Positions 23,596 through 32,827 of a stretch of DNA of 46,325 nt are shown here, piece by piece (positions within the stretch are counted from its first letter, which is position 1; each line of letters starts with the position of its first letter). The stretch is from NCBI RefSeq assembly GCF_026241155.1, contig NZ_JAPFGP010000029.1, positions 1-46,325 of the forward strand, written 5' to 3'. The DNA is from Paucibacter sp. PLA-PC-4 (GTDB lineage Bacteria > Pseudomonadota > Gammaproteobacteria > Burkholderiales > Burkholderiaceae_C). The notes beneath the pieces were generated by a model, which made no database searches, was not told the origin of the DNA, and saw nothing but the letters and a program-made list of their open reading frames with translations. The position numbers and the translations under genes are program-made.

Positions 23596-24324
23596 ATGCG
23601 CCCAGTCGCCATCCTTCAGCACGAAGCCAGCCAAGGCCCCGGCTACTTGCTGGATTTTCTGCAGCAGCAGGACATCCCTTTTCAGATCTTCCATCCGGCC
23701 CAGGGTCAGGACTTGCCTGTGCGGGCCAGCGACCACAGCGGCCTGGTGGTGCTGGGCAGCAATCACAGCGTCAATGAAGACCTGCCTTGGATTGGCCAGG
23801 AGATCGCGCTGCTGCAGGCGGCGCTGAGCCGCGATGTGCCGGTGCTGGGTCACTGCTTCGGCGGCCAGTTGCTGGCGCGTGCGATGGGTGCCCAGGTGCA
23901 CCGCAATGCCTGGCCCAACATCGGCTGGGCCCGGCTTGCCGTGACGCCGGCAGCCCGTGCGATGTTTGGCGGCGCCACCCACGCGAGCCTGTTCAACTGG
24001 CACTACGACACCTTCGAGATCCCGCGCGGCGCCGCCCGCACGCTGTTTGGCATGCATTGCCTGAACAAGGGTTTCGTCCACGGCAAGCATCTGGGTTTCC
24101 AATCGCACCTGGAGGTCACCGAGGCCAGCGTGCGAGCCTGGTGCGAAGAGTCACGCCAAGAGCTGACCCTGGCCCATGGTCCGGCCGTGCAGACCGAGGC
24201 CCAGATGCTGCAGGGCCTGCGCGAGCGCACCGCAGAGTTGCACCAGGTGGCGCGCGGCGTCTACCGGCAATGGGCCACGGGCCTGAGTCGGCCTACCCTG
24301 GTGCAGCTGCACGGCGGCTGGTGA
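23596..24324 (+). CDS. Class I glutamine amidotransferase-like protein (GuaA-type domain)
   Basis: A stand-alone class I glutamine amidotransferase domain of 242 residues. The nucleophile elbow is VLGHCFGGQLLARAMG, with Cys at about residue 88. The catalytic His/Glu pair fits FQSHLEVTE, and WHYDTFEIP corresponds to the conserved WH-D-F loop of GMP-synthase-like amidotransferases. It would release ammonia from glutamine or gamma-glutamyl compounds; the acceptor is unknown. The ATG at 23596 is used; a GTG at 23581 is in frame. It converges with the PepSY gene, 6 bases away, and has no obvious functional partner nearby. Confidence 0.85.
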   Translation: MRPVAILQHEASQGPGYLLDFLQQQDIPFQIFHPAQGQDLPVRASDHSGLVVLGSNHSVNEDLPWIGQEIALLQAALSRDVPVLGHCFGGQLLARAMGAQVHRNAWPNIGWARLAVTPAARAMFGGATHASLFNWHYDTFEIPRGAARTLFGMHCLNKGFVHGKHLGFQSHLEVTEASVRAWCEESRQELTLAHGPAVQTEAQMLQGLRERTAELHQVARGVYRQWATGLSRPTLVQLHGGW

Positions 24325-24330
24325 GCGAAC

Positions 24331-25413
24331 TCAGCGGCGCCGGCGCCACCACAGCCAGGCGCCGCTCAAACCCAGGCCGAACAGGCTCAGCCCGATCAAG
24401 CCAGTGGCCGCCTCGTGCAGCGGGCCGCCCAAGGTGCCGGTGTGCAGCGGATAGATCCAGGCGGTGCTGCGCCCGCCCAGGTCCAAGCTGTTCCAGCGCT
24501 GCTGCGCCAGCACGGCGCCATCGACCGGATGCAGCCAGACCGAGGACAGGCCGTTGGGGTGCGGATCATCGGGCAGCTTCAGGCGCACGCGCACCGGCCG
24601 GTCTGCCGCCGCCCCCAGCTGCACATAGCCGACCATGCCCTCGGGCCAGCGAGCCTGGGCTGCTGCAACGATCTCGTCCAGGCTCGCAGGCGGGCCCTCG
24701 GCCTTGCCGACCTTGGGCGGCTTGACCGGGGCCTCGCCGGCCAGGCCGCTGACCCAGACGCCCAGCGGCCGCCAAGCCATCCAAGCCCCGCTGGCCACAG
24801 ACACCGCGATCAGCAGGCCCAGCACGACACCGCCCAGCCGATGCAGATCGAACAGGGCGCGCGTCGTGCCCTTGCCCAGCTTCAGCGCAAAAGCATGACG
24901 CCACTGCGCGGCGTTCATCGGCCACCACAGGATCAGGCCGGTCAGCAAAATGGCCAGATAGGCCAGCGACACGCCAGCCAAGATGGCCTTGCCGGTGTCG
25001 CCCAGCAGCAGCGCGCTGTGCAGCTCGAAGATGAAGTTGGCCGCGCCTTCATGCTCACCGCGCCGGCCCTGCTCGCTCCCGGTGCCGGGGTCGATATACA
25101 GCGTGCCCTCCCATTGCGGACTTTTGAGCAGCACGCGCAGGCTCTCGCCCGGCTCGCGCGGCGGGCGCAGGGTCAGCGTCGTCTTGGGGCCGAACTCGGC
25201 CGCCAGGCGCTGGCGCAGGGGCTCCAGCGCGGCTGGCCCGGCGTCGCCTTGAGCAGCAGACCTGAACAGCTCGGGATGCAGGGCCTGGTCCAGCGGGCGC
25301 AGCACCGTCAGCGCCGCGCCCAGCACAGCAGCAAGAGCCAGCAGCAGCCCCAGGGTCAGACCGGTCCAGCGGTGCAGCCACAGCCAGACGCGGCGGGCCT
25401 TCAGCAACGCCAT
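24331..25413 (-). CDS. PepSY-associated membrane protein, iron-uptake type
   Basis: 360 residues. An N-terminal membrane anchor (VWLWLHRWTGLTLGLLLALA) carries the His-containing HRWTG motif. A periplasmic PepSY-like region comes next, then a His-containing segment LHSALLLGDTGKAILAGVSL with LTGLILWWP, a third segment around LHRLGGVVLGLLIAVSVASG, and a last helix GLIGLSLFGLGLSGAWLWWR. Such proteins resemble the FhuF/FegB-like reductase helpers encoded beside siderophore receptors and probably act in ferric-siderophore reduction at the inner membrane. Its ATG shares one base with the receptor's stop codon (TGATG), so translation is coupled. A longer frame starting at 25602 would overlap the receptor and is rejected. 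Confidence 0.87.
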   Translation of the reverse strand: MALLKARRVWLWLHRWTGLTLGLLLALAAVLGAALTVLRPLDQALHPELFRSAAQGDAGPAALEPLRQRLAAEFGPKTTLTLRPPREPGESLRVLLKSPQWEGTLYIDPGTGSEQGRRGEHEGAANFIFELHSALLLGDTGKAILAGVSLAYLAILLTGLILWWPMNAAQWRHAFALKLGKGTTRALFDLHRLGGVVLGLLIAVSVASGAWMAWRPLGVWVSGLAGEAPVKPPKVGKAEGPPASLDEIVAAAQARWPEGMVGYVQLGAAADRPVRVRLKLPDDPHPNGLSSVWLHPVDGAVLAQQRWNSLDLGGRSTAWIYPLHTGTLGGPLHEAATGLIGLSLFGLGLSGAWLWWRRRR

Positions 25414-27518
25414 CAAAAGTCGAGCTTGGCGGTGATGCGCAGCGTGCGCGGCGCACCGACGCCCAGCAGATTGTTGCCGGCGGTGCTCCAGTAGTCCTTG
25501 TCGGCGGCGTTCTCCAGATTGGCCTGAACGCTCAAGGGCTGGCCAGCAAGCCGGGTCTGGTAGCGCGCACCCAGTGAGAACACGTCGTAGGCCGGGATCC
25601 ATGCCTGGTTCTGGTTGTTCACCGCGCGCTTGCCGACGTGGTAGATGCCGGCATTGAAGGCAAGACCCGGCACTGCCGGCAGACGGTACTCGCCGAACAG
25701 GCTCAAGGTGTTCTTGGGCGTGTTCTCAGGCGTCTTGCCCAGCTCGGCCGCATTGCTGAGCACCTGGGTGATCTCGGCATCGAGCAGCACGGCCGAGGCC
25801 ACCACGGCAAAGTCGCGTCCGATCTCGCCGCTGGCCGAGAACTCCAGGCCGCGATAGCGGCTCTGCCCCCCGACCTGATAGACGCCGGCGATCGTCGTCG
25901 CCTGCGGGCGCTCGATCTCGAAGAGCGCCCCTTGCAGCAGCAGGCTCTTGGCGACGCGGGCCTTGATGCCGAGCTCCTTTTGCTTGCTGACCGCAGGTGG
26001 CAGGATCTCGCCGGCATTGGTGGCCGACAGCGGCGCGGTGCCGGTCTCCTCCAGCCCGCGCAACAAGCTGGCGTAGACGCTCAGGGCCGGGGTAGGCTTC
26101 CACATCAGCGAGACATTGGGCGTGGTCTTGTCCACCGCATAGGGCTTGTTGGGGCCGCTGGCGCTGTTGCTCTGGCTGCGGTAGTCGGTGCGGCGCAGAC
26201 CGGCGAGCAACTGCCAGTGCTCGCCGAGCGCGAGGCGGTCGTAGACATACAGGCCCTGGTCGCGGATCTCCGAGGGATAGCCGGCCTGGGCCAGCGTCGG
26301 GTTGACCGGTGCGATCGCGATCGGCGCGTACAGGTTCTGCGGTGCCTGGGCGGCGCCGCTGCGCCAACCGTCGGACTCGCGCAGGTTGTAGCTGGTGCCC
26401 AGGGTGAGCTCATGCTGCAGGCCGCCGGTGGCGAAGCGGCCGATGGCTTCCAGCCGGTGGTTGGTATTGGTGTAAGCCTGGCCTTTGAGCACCGAGATAT
26501 TGACGCGTCCCGCGCCGGTCTGGTTGTTGTAGTTCTGCAAGGTGGTGTAGACGCGGTCACGCTTTGTTTCGGCGTGGCCGGTTTCCAGGCTGAGCACCCA
26601 GTTGTCGTTCAGAGCGATGTCGCCGCGCAGCAGCGCATTGCTCGCCTGGGCGTCGTAGCGGGCCCAGTCGGCGGTGAGGTTGGTCTTGTTGTCGGGCACG
26701 CGCGGCAGGTTGATGACGCCGGCCGCAGCGGCGGGCAGCGTGATCGCGGCCTGCTCGCTGACGTTCTTCCTGTAGTGCTCCAGGTCCAGCTTCAGGTTGG
26801 CGATCGGCGAGACGCGCCAGTCGTAGGCCAGCGCCAGCAGGCCGCGGTCGCCCTTGAAGTTGGCAATGCCGTTTTCTTCCTTGCCGGCCGCAGCATTCAG
26901 GCGAATGCCCATGCTGTCCTCGGCACCGAAGCGCCGGCCGATGTCCAGATGGGCCTTGACGCCACCATGGTCGTTGAGCGTCGTCGTCAGCGAGCTGACG
27001 GGCTTGGCGCCGGCGCGCTTGGTGACGAAGTTGACGATGCCCGAGGGCGGCACCATGCCGTAGTACATCGACGAGGCGCCCTTGAGCACCTCGACCTGCT
27101 CCTTGTTCTCCAGGGGGATGTCGATGAGGTTGATCACCGGCAGACTTCCGTTGAGCCGGTAGTTGCCGCGGTTCTCGACCAGGATGCCGCGGATCGACAG
27201 GTTGTCGTAGGTCGAGCCGCTGACCTGGGAGCGGGTCACGCCGGCGGTGTTGCGCAGCGCGTCGAACAGGCCTTGCGCGCCCTGCGCATCGAGCAGCTCG
27301 CGCGACATGACATTGTTCGTCAGCGGCACGTCCAGCGGGTCCTGGTCGCGGAAGGCGCCGACCTGGACCGAGCTGGGCGCGAAGCTCTTCTGACGCTCGC
27401 CAGTCACAACGACGGTATCGAGCAGGCTGGGCGACGCGGCCAGCGCGGCCTGGGCGGCGAGCGTCAGCGTGGACAGGGCAAGGCTGCGCCGGGCAGCCGG
27501 CAGACGGACGGTGGACAT
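25413..27518 (-). CDS. TonB-dependent siderophore receptor
   Basis: A 701-residue outer-membrane receptor. The signal peptide is at about 1-28 (ending AALAA). The TonB-box region is DTVVVTGERQ. The plug domain follows with SRELLDAQGAQGLFDALRNT, YDNLSIRGILVENRGNYRLN and VEVLKGASSMYYG, then VPPSGIVNFVTKR. The rest is a 22-stranded barrel ending in LRITAKLDF with a terminal Phe. This is the siderophore-receptor subfamily (FhuA/FpvA-like); the ligand is unknown. A Fur box sits 18 bases before the start. It is coupled to the downstream PepSY gene, so both should be induced by iron starvation. Confidence 0.92.
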   Translation of the reverse strand: MSTVRLPAARRSLALSTLTLAAQAALAASPSLLDTVVVTGERQKSFAPSSVQVGAFRDQDPLDVPLTNNVMSRELLDAQGAQGLFDALRNTAGVTRSQVSGSTYDNLSIRGILVENRGNYRLNGSLPVINLIDIPLENKEQVEVLKGASSMYYGMVPPSGIVNFVTKRAGAKPVSSLTTTLNDHGGVKAHLDIGRRFGAEDSMGIRLNAAAGKEENGIANFKGDRGLLALAYDWRVSPIANLKLDLEHYRKNVSEQAAITLPAAAAGVINLPRVPDNKTNLTADWARYDAQASNALLRGDIALNDNWVLSLETGHAETKRDRVYTTLQNYNNQTGAGRVNISVLKGQAYTNTNHRLEAIGRFATGGLQHELTLGTSYNLRESDGWRSGAAQAPQNLYAPIAIAPVNPTLAQAGYPSEIRDQGLYVYDRLALGEHWQLLAGLRRTDYRSQSNSASGPNKPYAVDKTTPNVSLMWKPTPALSVYASLLRGLEETGTAPLSATNAGEILPPAVSKQKELGIKARVAKSLLLQGALFEIERPQATTIAGVYQVGGQSRYRGLEFSASGEIGRDFAVVASAVLLDAEITQVLSNAAELGKTPENTPKNTLSLFGEYRLPAVPGLAFNAGIYHVGKRAVNNQNQAWIPAYDVFSLGARYQTRLAGQPLSVQANLENAADKDYWSTAGNNLLGVGAPRTLRITAKLDF

Positions 27519-27535
27519 GGGCGCGAGATATATTT

Positions 27536-27554
27536 AATGCGAATTGTTCGCATT
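27536..27554 (-). promoter_or_regulatory. Fur box of the siderophore receptor
   Basis: AATGCGAATTGTTCGCATT is an inverted repeat of AATGCGAA and TTCGCATT around TTG. It lies in the 58-base gap between kdpE and the receptor gene, 18 bases before the receptor start. The AT-rich TATATTTAA next to it may be the -10 region. Confidence 0.8.
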
Positions 27555-27576
27555 CTAATATCAAGTCCCGGCCGAG

Positions 27577-28278
27577 TCAGGGCATCAACCGATAGCCCAC
27601 CGCCGTCTCGGTCAGCAGATGTCGGGGCTGGGCAGGGTGGTCTTCTAGCTTCTGGCGCAACTGGCCCATATAGACGCGCAGATAGTGGTTGTCCTCGACA
27701 TGGCTGGGACCCCAGACCGCCTTCAGCAGCTGGCGGTGCGTCAGCACCTTGCCGGCATTGGCGATCAGATGGGTCAACAGCCGGTACTCGATCGGCGTCA
27801 GGTGCACAGCCTGGCCCTCGCGCAGCACGCGGCGCGCGACCAGATCCACCTCGACCGCGCCGAAGCGGAACACGGTCTGAGCCGGCTCGCCCGCCGCAGC
27901 GGCGGACTGGCTGCGCCGCTGCGCCACCCGCACACGCGCCATCAGCTCGCCGACGCCGAAGGGCTTGGTCAGGTAGTCATCGGCGCCGGCATCGAGCGCG
28001 GCGATCTTGTCCGCCTCGCTGGCGCGGGCGCTCAGCACGATCACCGGCACGCCGGACCAGGCGCGCAGATCCTTCAGATAATTGATGCCGTCGTCATCGG
28101 GCAGGCCCAAGTCCAGAACGATCAGCTCGGGCCGGCGCGTGCCTGCATCGATCAGGCCCTGACGCACGGTCTCGCATTCATGCACCTGCCAGCCCTCGGC
28201 CTCCAGCGCCATGCGAACGAAACGGCGGATGCTGGGTTCGTCCTCGACGATCAGTGCAACGGGAGAGGGATCACTCAT
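27577..28278 (-). CDS. kdpE: Response regulator KdpE
   Basis: An OmpR-family response regulator of 233 residues. The receiver domain covers about 1-120, with the phospho-acceptor Asp56 in LIVLDLGLPDDDG, an acidic pocket VEDE near the N-terminus and the Lys in LTKPFG. The winged-helix DNA-binding domain ends RVYMGQLRQKLEDHPAQPRH then LLTETAVGYRLMP. It is phosphorylated by KdpD and activates the kdp promoter when potassium is limiting. Its start overlaps the kdpD stop by 8 bp. It is the last gene of the kdp array. Confidence 0.93.
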   Translation of the reverse strand: MSDPSPVALIVEDEPSIRRFVRMALEAEGWQVHECETVRQGLIDAGTRRPELIVLDLGLPDDDGINYLKDLRAWSGVPVIVLSARASEADKIAALDAGADDYLTKPFGVGELMARVRVAQRRSQSAAAAGEPAQTVFRFGAVEVDLVARRVLREGQAVHLTPIEYRLLTHLIANAGKVLTHRQLLKAVWGPSHVEDNHYLRVYMGQLRQKLEDHPAQPRHLLTETAVGYRLMP

Positions 28279-30970
28279 GGTCTTCGATGTCGGGGAGCGG
28301 CGGCGGGTTGCCCAGCGGAAGGGTCAGCACAAAGGCGGCGCCGCCGCCGGGCACCGGCTCGGCATGGATGCCGCCTTGATGGGCTTGCATGATGGCACGG
28401 CAGATCGCCAGCCCGAGGCCGACGCCGGGCGTGCTGCTTTCGCTCTTGGCGCGCGCGAATTTCTCGAACAGCGCCTCCTCGCGGCCGGGAGGCAGGCCAG
28501 GGCCGTTATCGGCCACGCGCAGCCACAGCTCGGCCTCGCGCAGCTCGGCCGAAATGCGTATGAGGCTGCCGGCTGGCGTGTACTTGACCGCGTTCTCGAG
28601 CAGGTTGCACAGCACCCGCTCAATCAGCACCGCGTCAAGATTGATCATGGGCAGCCCTGGGGGCAGCTCGGTCTGCACCCGATGCGCGCCCAGGCTCGTC
28701 TGCATCGCCTGCAGGGCGCTGCCCACCACCTCCTCGACCGGCTGCCACTGCAGGCGCAGTTGCACCGCGCCGCTTTGCAGCCGCGCCATGTCCAGCAGGT
28801 TGTTGACCATCGCGTTGATGCGCTGCGACTCGCGCTGCAGCGCCTGCGCCATCTCGCGGCCGGCCTCGGGCAGGGTCGGCAAGGCAGCCAGCGTGTCGGC
28901 AAGGCCGTAGACCACGGCCAGCGGTGTGCGCAGATCATGCGACAGCGCCGACAGCAGTGAGTTGCGCAGGCGCTCGGATTCGATGTGCACCAGCGCGTCC
29001 TGCGCCACCTCCACGTAATGCACGCGCTCCAGCGCCTGGCCGATGATGCTGGCATAGGTGTCGAGCTGGGCGCGGCGCTCCGGCTGCATCACGCTGGCCA
29101 GATCGCGCGGCCGCAAGGCCAGCACGCCACGCGCGCGCATCGGCGCCTGCAGCGGCAGATAGAACCAGGCGCTGCCCGGCAGGGTGTCGGTGGCCAGGCC
29201 GGCCGCCTGGCCGTGATCCAGGGCCCAGCGCGCGGTGCCCAGATCGGGCGGGTCGGTCTCACCCTCGGGGAGCAGCAAGGCATCTTTGAGGTCCAGCACC
29301 AGCACCAATGCCCGGCCATGCAGCTCGCGCGACAGGCTGCTCTGCGCACTCTGCACCACCTGCTCGGTCTGCAGCGCGCCAGACAGCTCGCGGGTCAGCT
29401 CGAACAGCGCCCTGGAGCGCGCTTCGCGCTCGGCAGCAACCTGGGCCTGGTAGCGCAAATGGGCGGTCAACTGGCCGGTGATCAATCCCACGGCCAGCAT
29501 CACGACAAAGGTCAGCAGGTACTGCACATCCGAGACCGCGAAGCTCAGATGCGGGGCGATGAAGAAGAAGTCGAACAGGCCGACGCTCACAAAGCTGGCC
29601 AGCACCGAGGGGCCGCGCCCCCAGCGCAGCGAAACCCCCAGCACGGTCAGCAGGAACAGCATGACGATATTGGCCTCGTCGAACACCGGCTGCAGCGGCA
29701 GTGCCAGCGCGGTGGTTCCCACGCAGGCCAGCGCCGCAAACGCATAGCGCTGCCATTGCCGGCCCCAGACCAGCCCGGGGTCGACGACGTCGGGCACCGG
29801 CGCCGGCGTCGCCGACTGGCCGACTTCGATCAGGTCGACATCGCTGGCGCTGTCCGCCAGGCGCTGGTGCAGGCTGAGGCCGCCAAACAGGCGGCGCCAG
29901 GCCGGTCGCGGCGCGGCGCGACCCAGCACCAGCTGGGAGAGATTGTTCTCGCGCGCATGGCTTACCAGAGCCGGGGCCAAGTCTTGCGCCTGCAATACGG
30001 CGGTGACCGCACCCAAATCATGGGCCAGGCGCACGACGCGCAGAATGCGCTCGCGCTGCGCATCTGCAAGGCGCCGCAGCGCGGGCGTCTCGACATAGAC
30101 CGCATGCCAGGACACATTGAGCTGCTGGGCCAGGCGCGCGGCGCTGCGCACCACATGTTCGGCCCCGTGCGCGGGGCCGATCGCGCAAAGAATGGCAGCC
30201 TCGGTCTTCCAGACCTGGGCGATGGCCTGCTTGCTGCGCCAGGCCTGCACATCGTCCTCGACGCGGTCGGCCGTGCGGCGCAGCGCCAGCTCGCGCAAGG
30301 CCATCAGATTGCCCTTGCGGAAGAAGTTCCTCGCTGCGCGCTCGGCCTGCGCCGGCATGTAGACCTTGCCAGCGCTCAGTCGCGCAAGCAGCTCGTCGGC
30401 GGGCGTGTCCACCATCACGACCTCGTCGGCCGCATCGAAGAAGGTGTCGGGCAAGGTCTCTTGCACGCGCACCCCGGTGATGCCGCCCACCACATCGTTG
30501 AGACTCTCCAGGTGCTGGACGTTCAATGTCGTGTAGACATCGATGCCATGGGCCAGCAGCTCCTCAACGTCTTGCCAGCGCTTGGGATGCCGCGAACCTG
30601 CCACGTTTGAGTGGGCCAGTTCGTCGACCAGAATCAGCGTGGGCTGCCTCGCCAGCGCGCCATCGAGATCGAACTCGGGCAGGGTCTTGCCGCGGTACTC
30701 GACCTGGCGCGGCGGCAAGATCTCCAGGCCCTCGGTCAGCGCCATGGTCTCGCTGCGGCCATGGGTCTCGACCACGCCCACCAGCGGCGCCCTTCCGTCG
30801 GCCCTCCATTCGGCACTCAGCTTGCGGGCCGCCTGCAACATCGCATAGGTCTTGCCGACACCGGCCGAGGAGCCGAAGTAGATGCGCAGCTTGCCGCGCG
30901 CGGCTTTTTCCTCTTCTTCGCGCAGTTGCTCCAGCAGCGCGTCGGGGTCGGGACGCTGGTCCTCGCTCAT
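28271..30970 (-). CDS. kdpD: Sensor histidine kinase KdpD
   Basis: 899 residues. The N-terminal KdpD domain carries a Walker A motif GSSAGVGKT (33-41) and LILVDELAHSN, and a Usp-like domain lies at about 250-370. Then come closely spaced membrane segments (FAALACVGTTALALPLQPVF onward), a GAF-like region, the histidine phospho-acceptor in SALSHDLRTPLAVV, and the ATP-binding domain with ENAVKYTPAGS and GPGLP. It senses low potassium or high ionic strength and phosphorylates KdpE. The ATG at 30970 overlaps the corA stop by 4 bp. A longer frame to 31075 lies inside corA and is rejected. Confidence 0.93.
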   Translation of the reverse strand: MSEDQRPDPDALLEQLREEEEKAARGKLRIYFGSSAGVGKTYAMLQAARKLSAEWRADGRAPLVGVVETHGRSETMALTEGLEILPPRQVEYRGKTLPEFDLDGALARQPTLILVDELAHSNVAGSRHPKRWQDVEELLAHGIDVYTTLNVQHLESLNDVVGGITGVRVQETLPDTFFDAADEVVMVDTPADELLARLSAGKVYMPAQAERAARNFFRKGNLMALRELALRRTADRVEDDVQAWRSKQAIAQVWKTEAAILCAIGPAHGAEHVVRSAARLAQQLNVSWHAVYVETPALRRLADAQRERILRVVRLAHDLGAVTAVLQAQDLAPALVSHARENNLSQLVLGRAAPRPAWRRLFGGLSLHQRLADSASDVDLIEVGQSATPAPVPDVVDPGLVWGRQWQRYAFAALACVGTTALALPLQPVFDEANIVMLFLLTVLGVSLRWGRGPSVLASFVSVGLFDFFFIAPHLSFAVSDVQYLLTFVVMLAVGLITGQLTAHLRYQAQVAAEREARSRALFELTRELSGALQTEQVVQSAQSSLSRELHGRALVLVLDLKDALLLPEGETDPPDLGTARWALDHGQAAGLATDTLPGSAWFYLPLQAPMRARGVLALRPRDLASVMQPERRAQLDTYASIIGQALERVHYVEVAQDALVHIESERLRNSLLSALSHDLRTPLAVVYGLADTLAALPTLPEAGREMAQALQRESQRINAMVNNLLDMARLQSGAVQLRLQWQPVEEVVGSALQAMQTSLGAHRVQTELPPGLPMINLDAVLIERVLCNLLENAVKYTPAGSLIRISAELREAELWLRVADNGPGLPPGREEALFEKFARAKSESSTPGVGLGLAICRAIMQAHQGGIHAEPVPGGGAAFVLTLPLGNPPPLPDIEDHE

Positions 30971-31932
30971 AGCCACCCAGCCCGCTTGAAGCGATACCAC
31001 AGGCCGACGCAGACCGTGGTGATCAGGCCCAGCGCGGCCGGATAACCCCATTGCCATTTCAGCTCGGGCATCCACTCGAAGTTCATGCCCCAGATGCCGG
31101 CGAAGGCGGTGGCCGCGGCAAAGATGCCGGCCCAGGCGGCCAGGCGCTTGGTCACATCGCTGTCCTCGATGGCCACCATCGACAGATTGGCCTGGATGGC
31201 CGTGCCTATGGTCTCGCGCACCGACTCGATGGCGCCGTGAATGCGCGCGAGGTGGTCGGCCACATCTCGGAAGTACTCCTCGGACTTGGCGCAGATCGGC
31301 GGCGTGCGGCCGCCATGCAGCTTGGACAGCATCTCCAGCATCGGCGCCACCGCCCGGCGCAGCAGCATCAGGCGGCGCTTCAAGGCATAGAGCCGCTGGA
31401 TGTTGTCGCGCGCCGCGCCGCTGGTGAAGATGCTTTGCTCGATCTCCTCGAGCTCCGACTCCAGCAAGTCGACGATGGGGAAATAGCGATCCACCACCGC
31501 GTCCATCAGCGCATACAGCACAAAGCTGGGGCCTTGGCGCAGCAGCTGAGGCTCGCGCTCGCAGCGCTCCCGCACGCCCAGAAAGTGCAGCTTGCTCCCC
31601 TTGCGCACCGACAGCACATGGTTACGCCCGACAAAGACCATCACCTCTCCGAGCTGCAGCTCGCCGCCCACCCAGTCGATCAGGTGCATCACGACGAAGA
31701 GGTCGTCGCCGTACTCCTCGACCTTGGGGCGCTGGTGGCCATGGCTGGCGTCCTCGATGGCCAGGCTGTGCAGATTGAAGAGCCGCCGGTAAGACTCCAG
31801 CTCGGCGGCATCGCTGTCGCGCAGCGCCACCCAGACGAAGGTGTCCGGCTGGTCCAAATAAGCCCCCAGTTCCTCGGGGGCCAGGTCGGCCACCTTGTGG
31901 CCTTCGCGATAGGCGGCGCAGTTGATCAACAT
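30967..31932 (-). CDS. corA: CorA-family magnesium/cobalt transporter
   Basis: 321 residues. A long cytoplasmic domain (YGDDLFVVMHLIDWVGG and similar) is followed by two C-terminal membrane helices. The signature GMN (282-284), within IWGMNFEWMPELKWQ, forms the selectivity loop of CorA channels for Mg2+, Co2+ and related ions. The gene is embedded in the kdp array: 16 bases after the porin gene, overlapping kdpD by 4 bp. It is therefore probably cotranscribed with the potassium sensor. CorA in a kdp operon is unusual and suggests linked control of K+ and Mg2+ uptake, which is inference. Confidence 0.9.
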   Translation of the reverse strand: MLINCAAYREGHKVADLAPEELGAYLDQPDTFVWVALRDSDAAELESYRRLFNLHSLAIEDASHGHQRPKVEEYGDDLFVVMHLIDWVGGELQLGEVMVFVGRNHVLSVRKGSKLHFLGVRERCEREPQLLRQGPSFVLYALMDAVVDRYFPIVDLLESELEEIEQSIFTSGAARDNIQRLYALKRRLMLLRRAVAPMLEMLSKLHGGRTPPICAKSEEYFRDVADHLARIHGAIESVRETIGTAIQANLSMVAIEDSDVTKRLAAWAGIFAAATAFAGIWGMNFEWMPELKWQWGYPAALGLITTVCVGLWYRFKRAGWL

Positions 31933-31948
31933 CGCGGCATTGTCACCT

Positions 31949-32761
31949 TCAGAACGTGCGAGCGGCGCTCAGCACCAGGGTGGCCCGACCCAGACGCTTT
32001 GCGTCCTGGCCGGCGGAATTGCCGGCCTGGTAGTAGTCGCGCTTGGCATCGGTCGCCACCAGGGCCGCGCCCAGAATGAAGCCACCGACCTCCTTGCTCA
32101 GGCCGAGCTTGAGATCGGTATAGGACAGCTCGCCATAGTGGCGAACACTCAGACGACCCAGATGGGTGTCCAGATTGATGCCCGCGCCCAGATCGAAGCG
32201 GTAGTTCAGATCCAAATAGCTGCTGCCCTTGGAAGCCCCGCGCGCCGCCAGGCTGCTGAAGTAGGCATAGCCGGCGGACGTGCTGTTGAGGCCGAAATAG
32301 TCGCTGGCGGCCACCGAGAGCTTGGCGCTGAAGGCGCCAGAGGACAGGCCGACGTAGACATCGAGGTTGTCGTACTTCTCGCGTGTAGCGACGCCGGGCG
32401 CGCTGTTCAGCCTGGCGCCGGGGTAGAGATAGGCCAGGGCGCCGAGATCCAGGGTCAGGTCTGGCCTGAGGGCAATCTTGTAGCCGCCATACAGGTCCAG
32501 CTCAAGGCCGGCGCCGTTGTTGTAGCTGTTGCCGGAAACACTCGAAGCCCAAACGCCAGCATAAGCGCCGCTGCTGTGCGCATAGTCAAGGCCACCCTGG
32601 ATGGCCGGCTGGCGCCAGGTCTGGCTGATGCCGCGAAAGCGGTAGTCGGACACCAAGCCCAGATTGCCCGTCAAGGTGTGCTCGGGCGTGGTCTGTGCCT
32701 GGGACTGCATGGCCAGCAGCAGACTGGGAACGAGGCAAAGCGTCTTCAAAATATTGGTCAT
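31949..32761 (-). CDS. TorF-family putative porin (Gcw_chp)
   Basis: 270 residues. The signal peptide (MTNILKTLCLVPSLLLAMQS, cleavage after QAQ) leads into TLTGNLGLVSDYRFRGISQT, the conserved start of the TorF/Gcw_chp family. An antiparallel barrel-like pattern follows, with alternating aromatic and small residues, ending LVLSAARTF with a C-terminal Phe for outer-membrane insertion. The substrate is unknown. It lies between kdpC and corA, 66 bases after kdpC. That gap carries a weak hairpin with a T tract, so it may be partly separate in expression. Position suggests outer-membrane ion entry for the Kdp/CorA systems, but this is inference. Confidence 0.85.
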   Translation of the reverse strand: MTNILKTLCLVPSLLLAMQSQAQTTPEHTLTGNLGLVSDYRFRGISQTWRQPAIQGGLDYAHSSGAYAGVWASSVSGNSYNNGAGLELDLYGGYKIALRPDLTLDLGALAYLYPGARLNSAPGVATREKYDNLDVYVGLSSGAFSAKLSVAASDYFGLNSTSAGYAYFSSLAARGASKGSSYLDLNYRFDLGAGINLDTHLGRLSVRHYGELSYTDLKLGLSKEVGGFILGAALVATDAKRDYYQAGNSAGQDAKRLGRATLVLSAARTF

Positions 32762-32770
32762 GGCTTGAAC

Positions 32771-32798
32771 AAAAAAACGGCCAAGCCCGGATGGGCCT
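32771..32798 (-). terminator. Weak terminator-like hairpin between kdpC and the porin gene
   Basis: On the minus strand AGGCCC and GGGCTT form a 6-bp stem around ATCC, and seven T follow after six bases. The stem is short and the T run is displaced, so this may be an attenuator that reduces rather than stops transcription into the porin-corA-kdpDE part. Confidence 0.35.
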
Positions 32799-32827
32799 GA
32801 CCCAAGAACACAGAGGCTGCGGCGCGA

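Noticed and set aside
25638-28085. An 815-codon plus-strand frame across the siderophore receptor and kdpE
   Set aside because: It crosses two well-supported genes and their promoter, has no recognisable domain, and arises from GC-rich third positions of the opposite strand.
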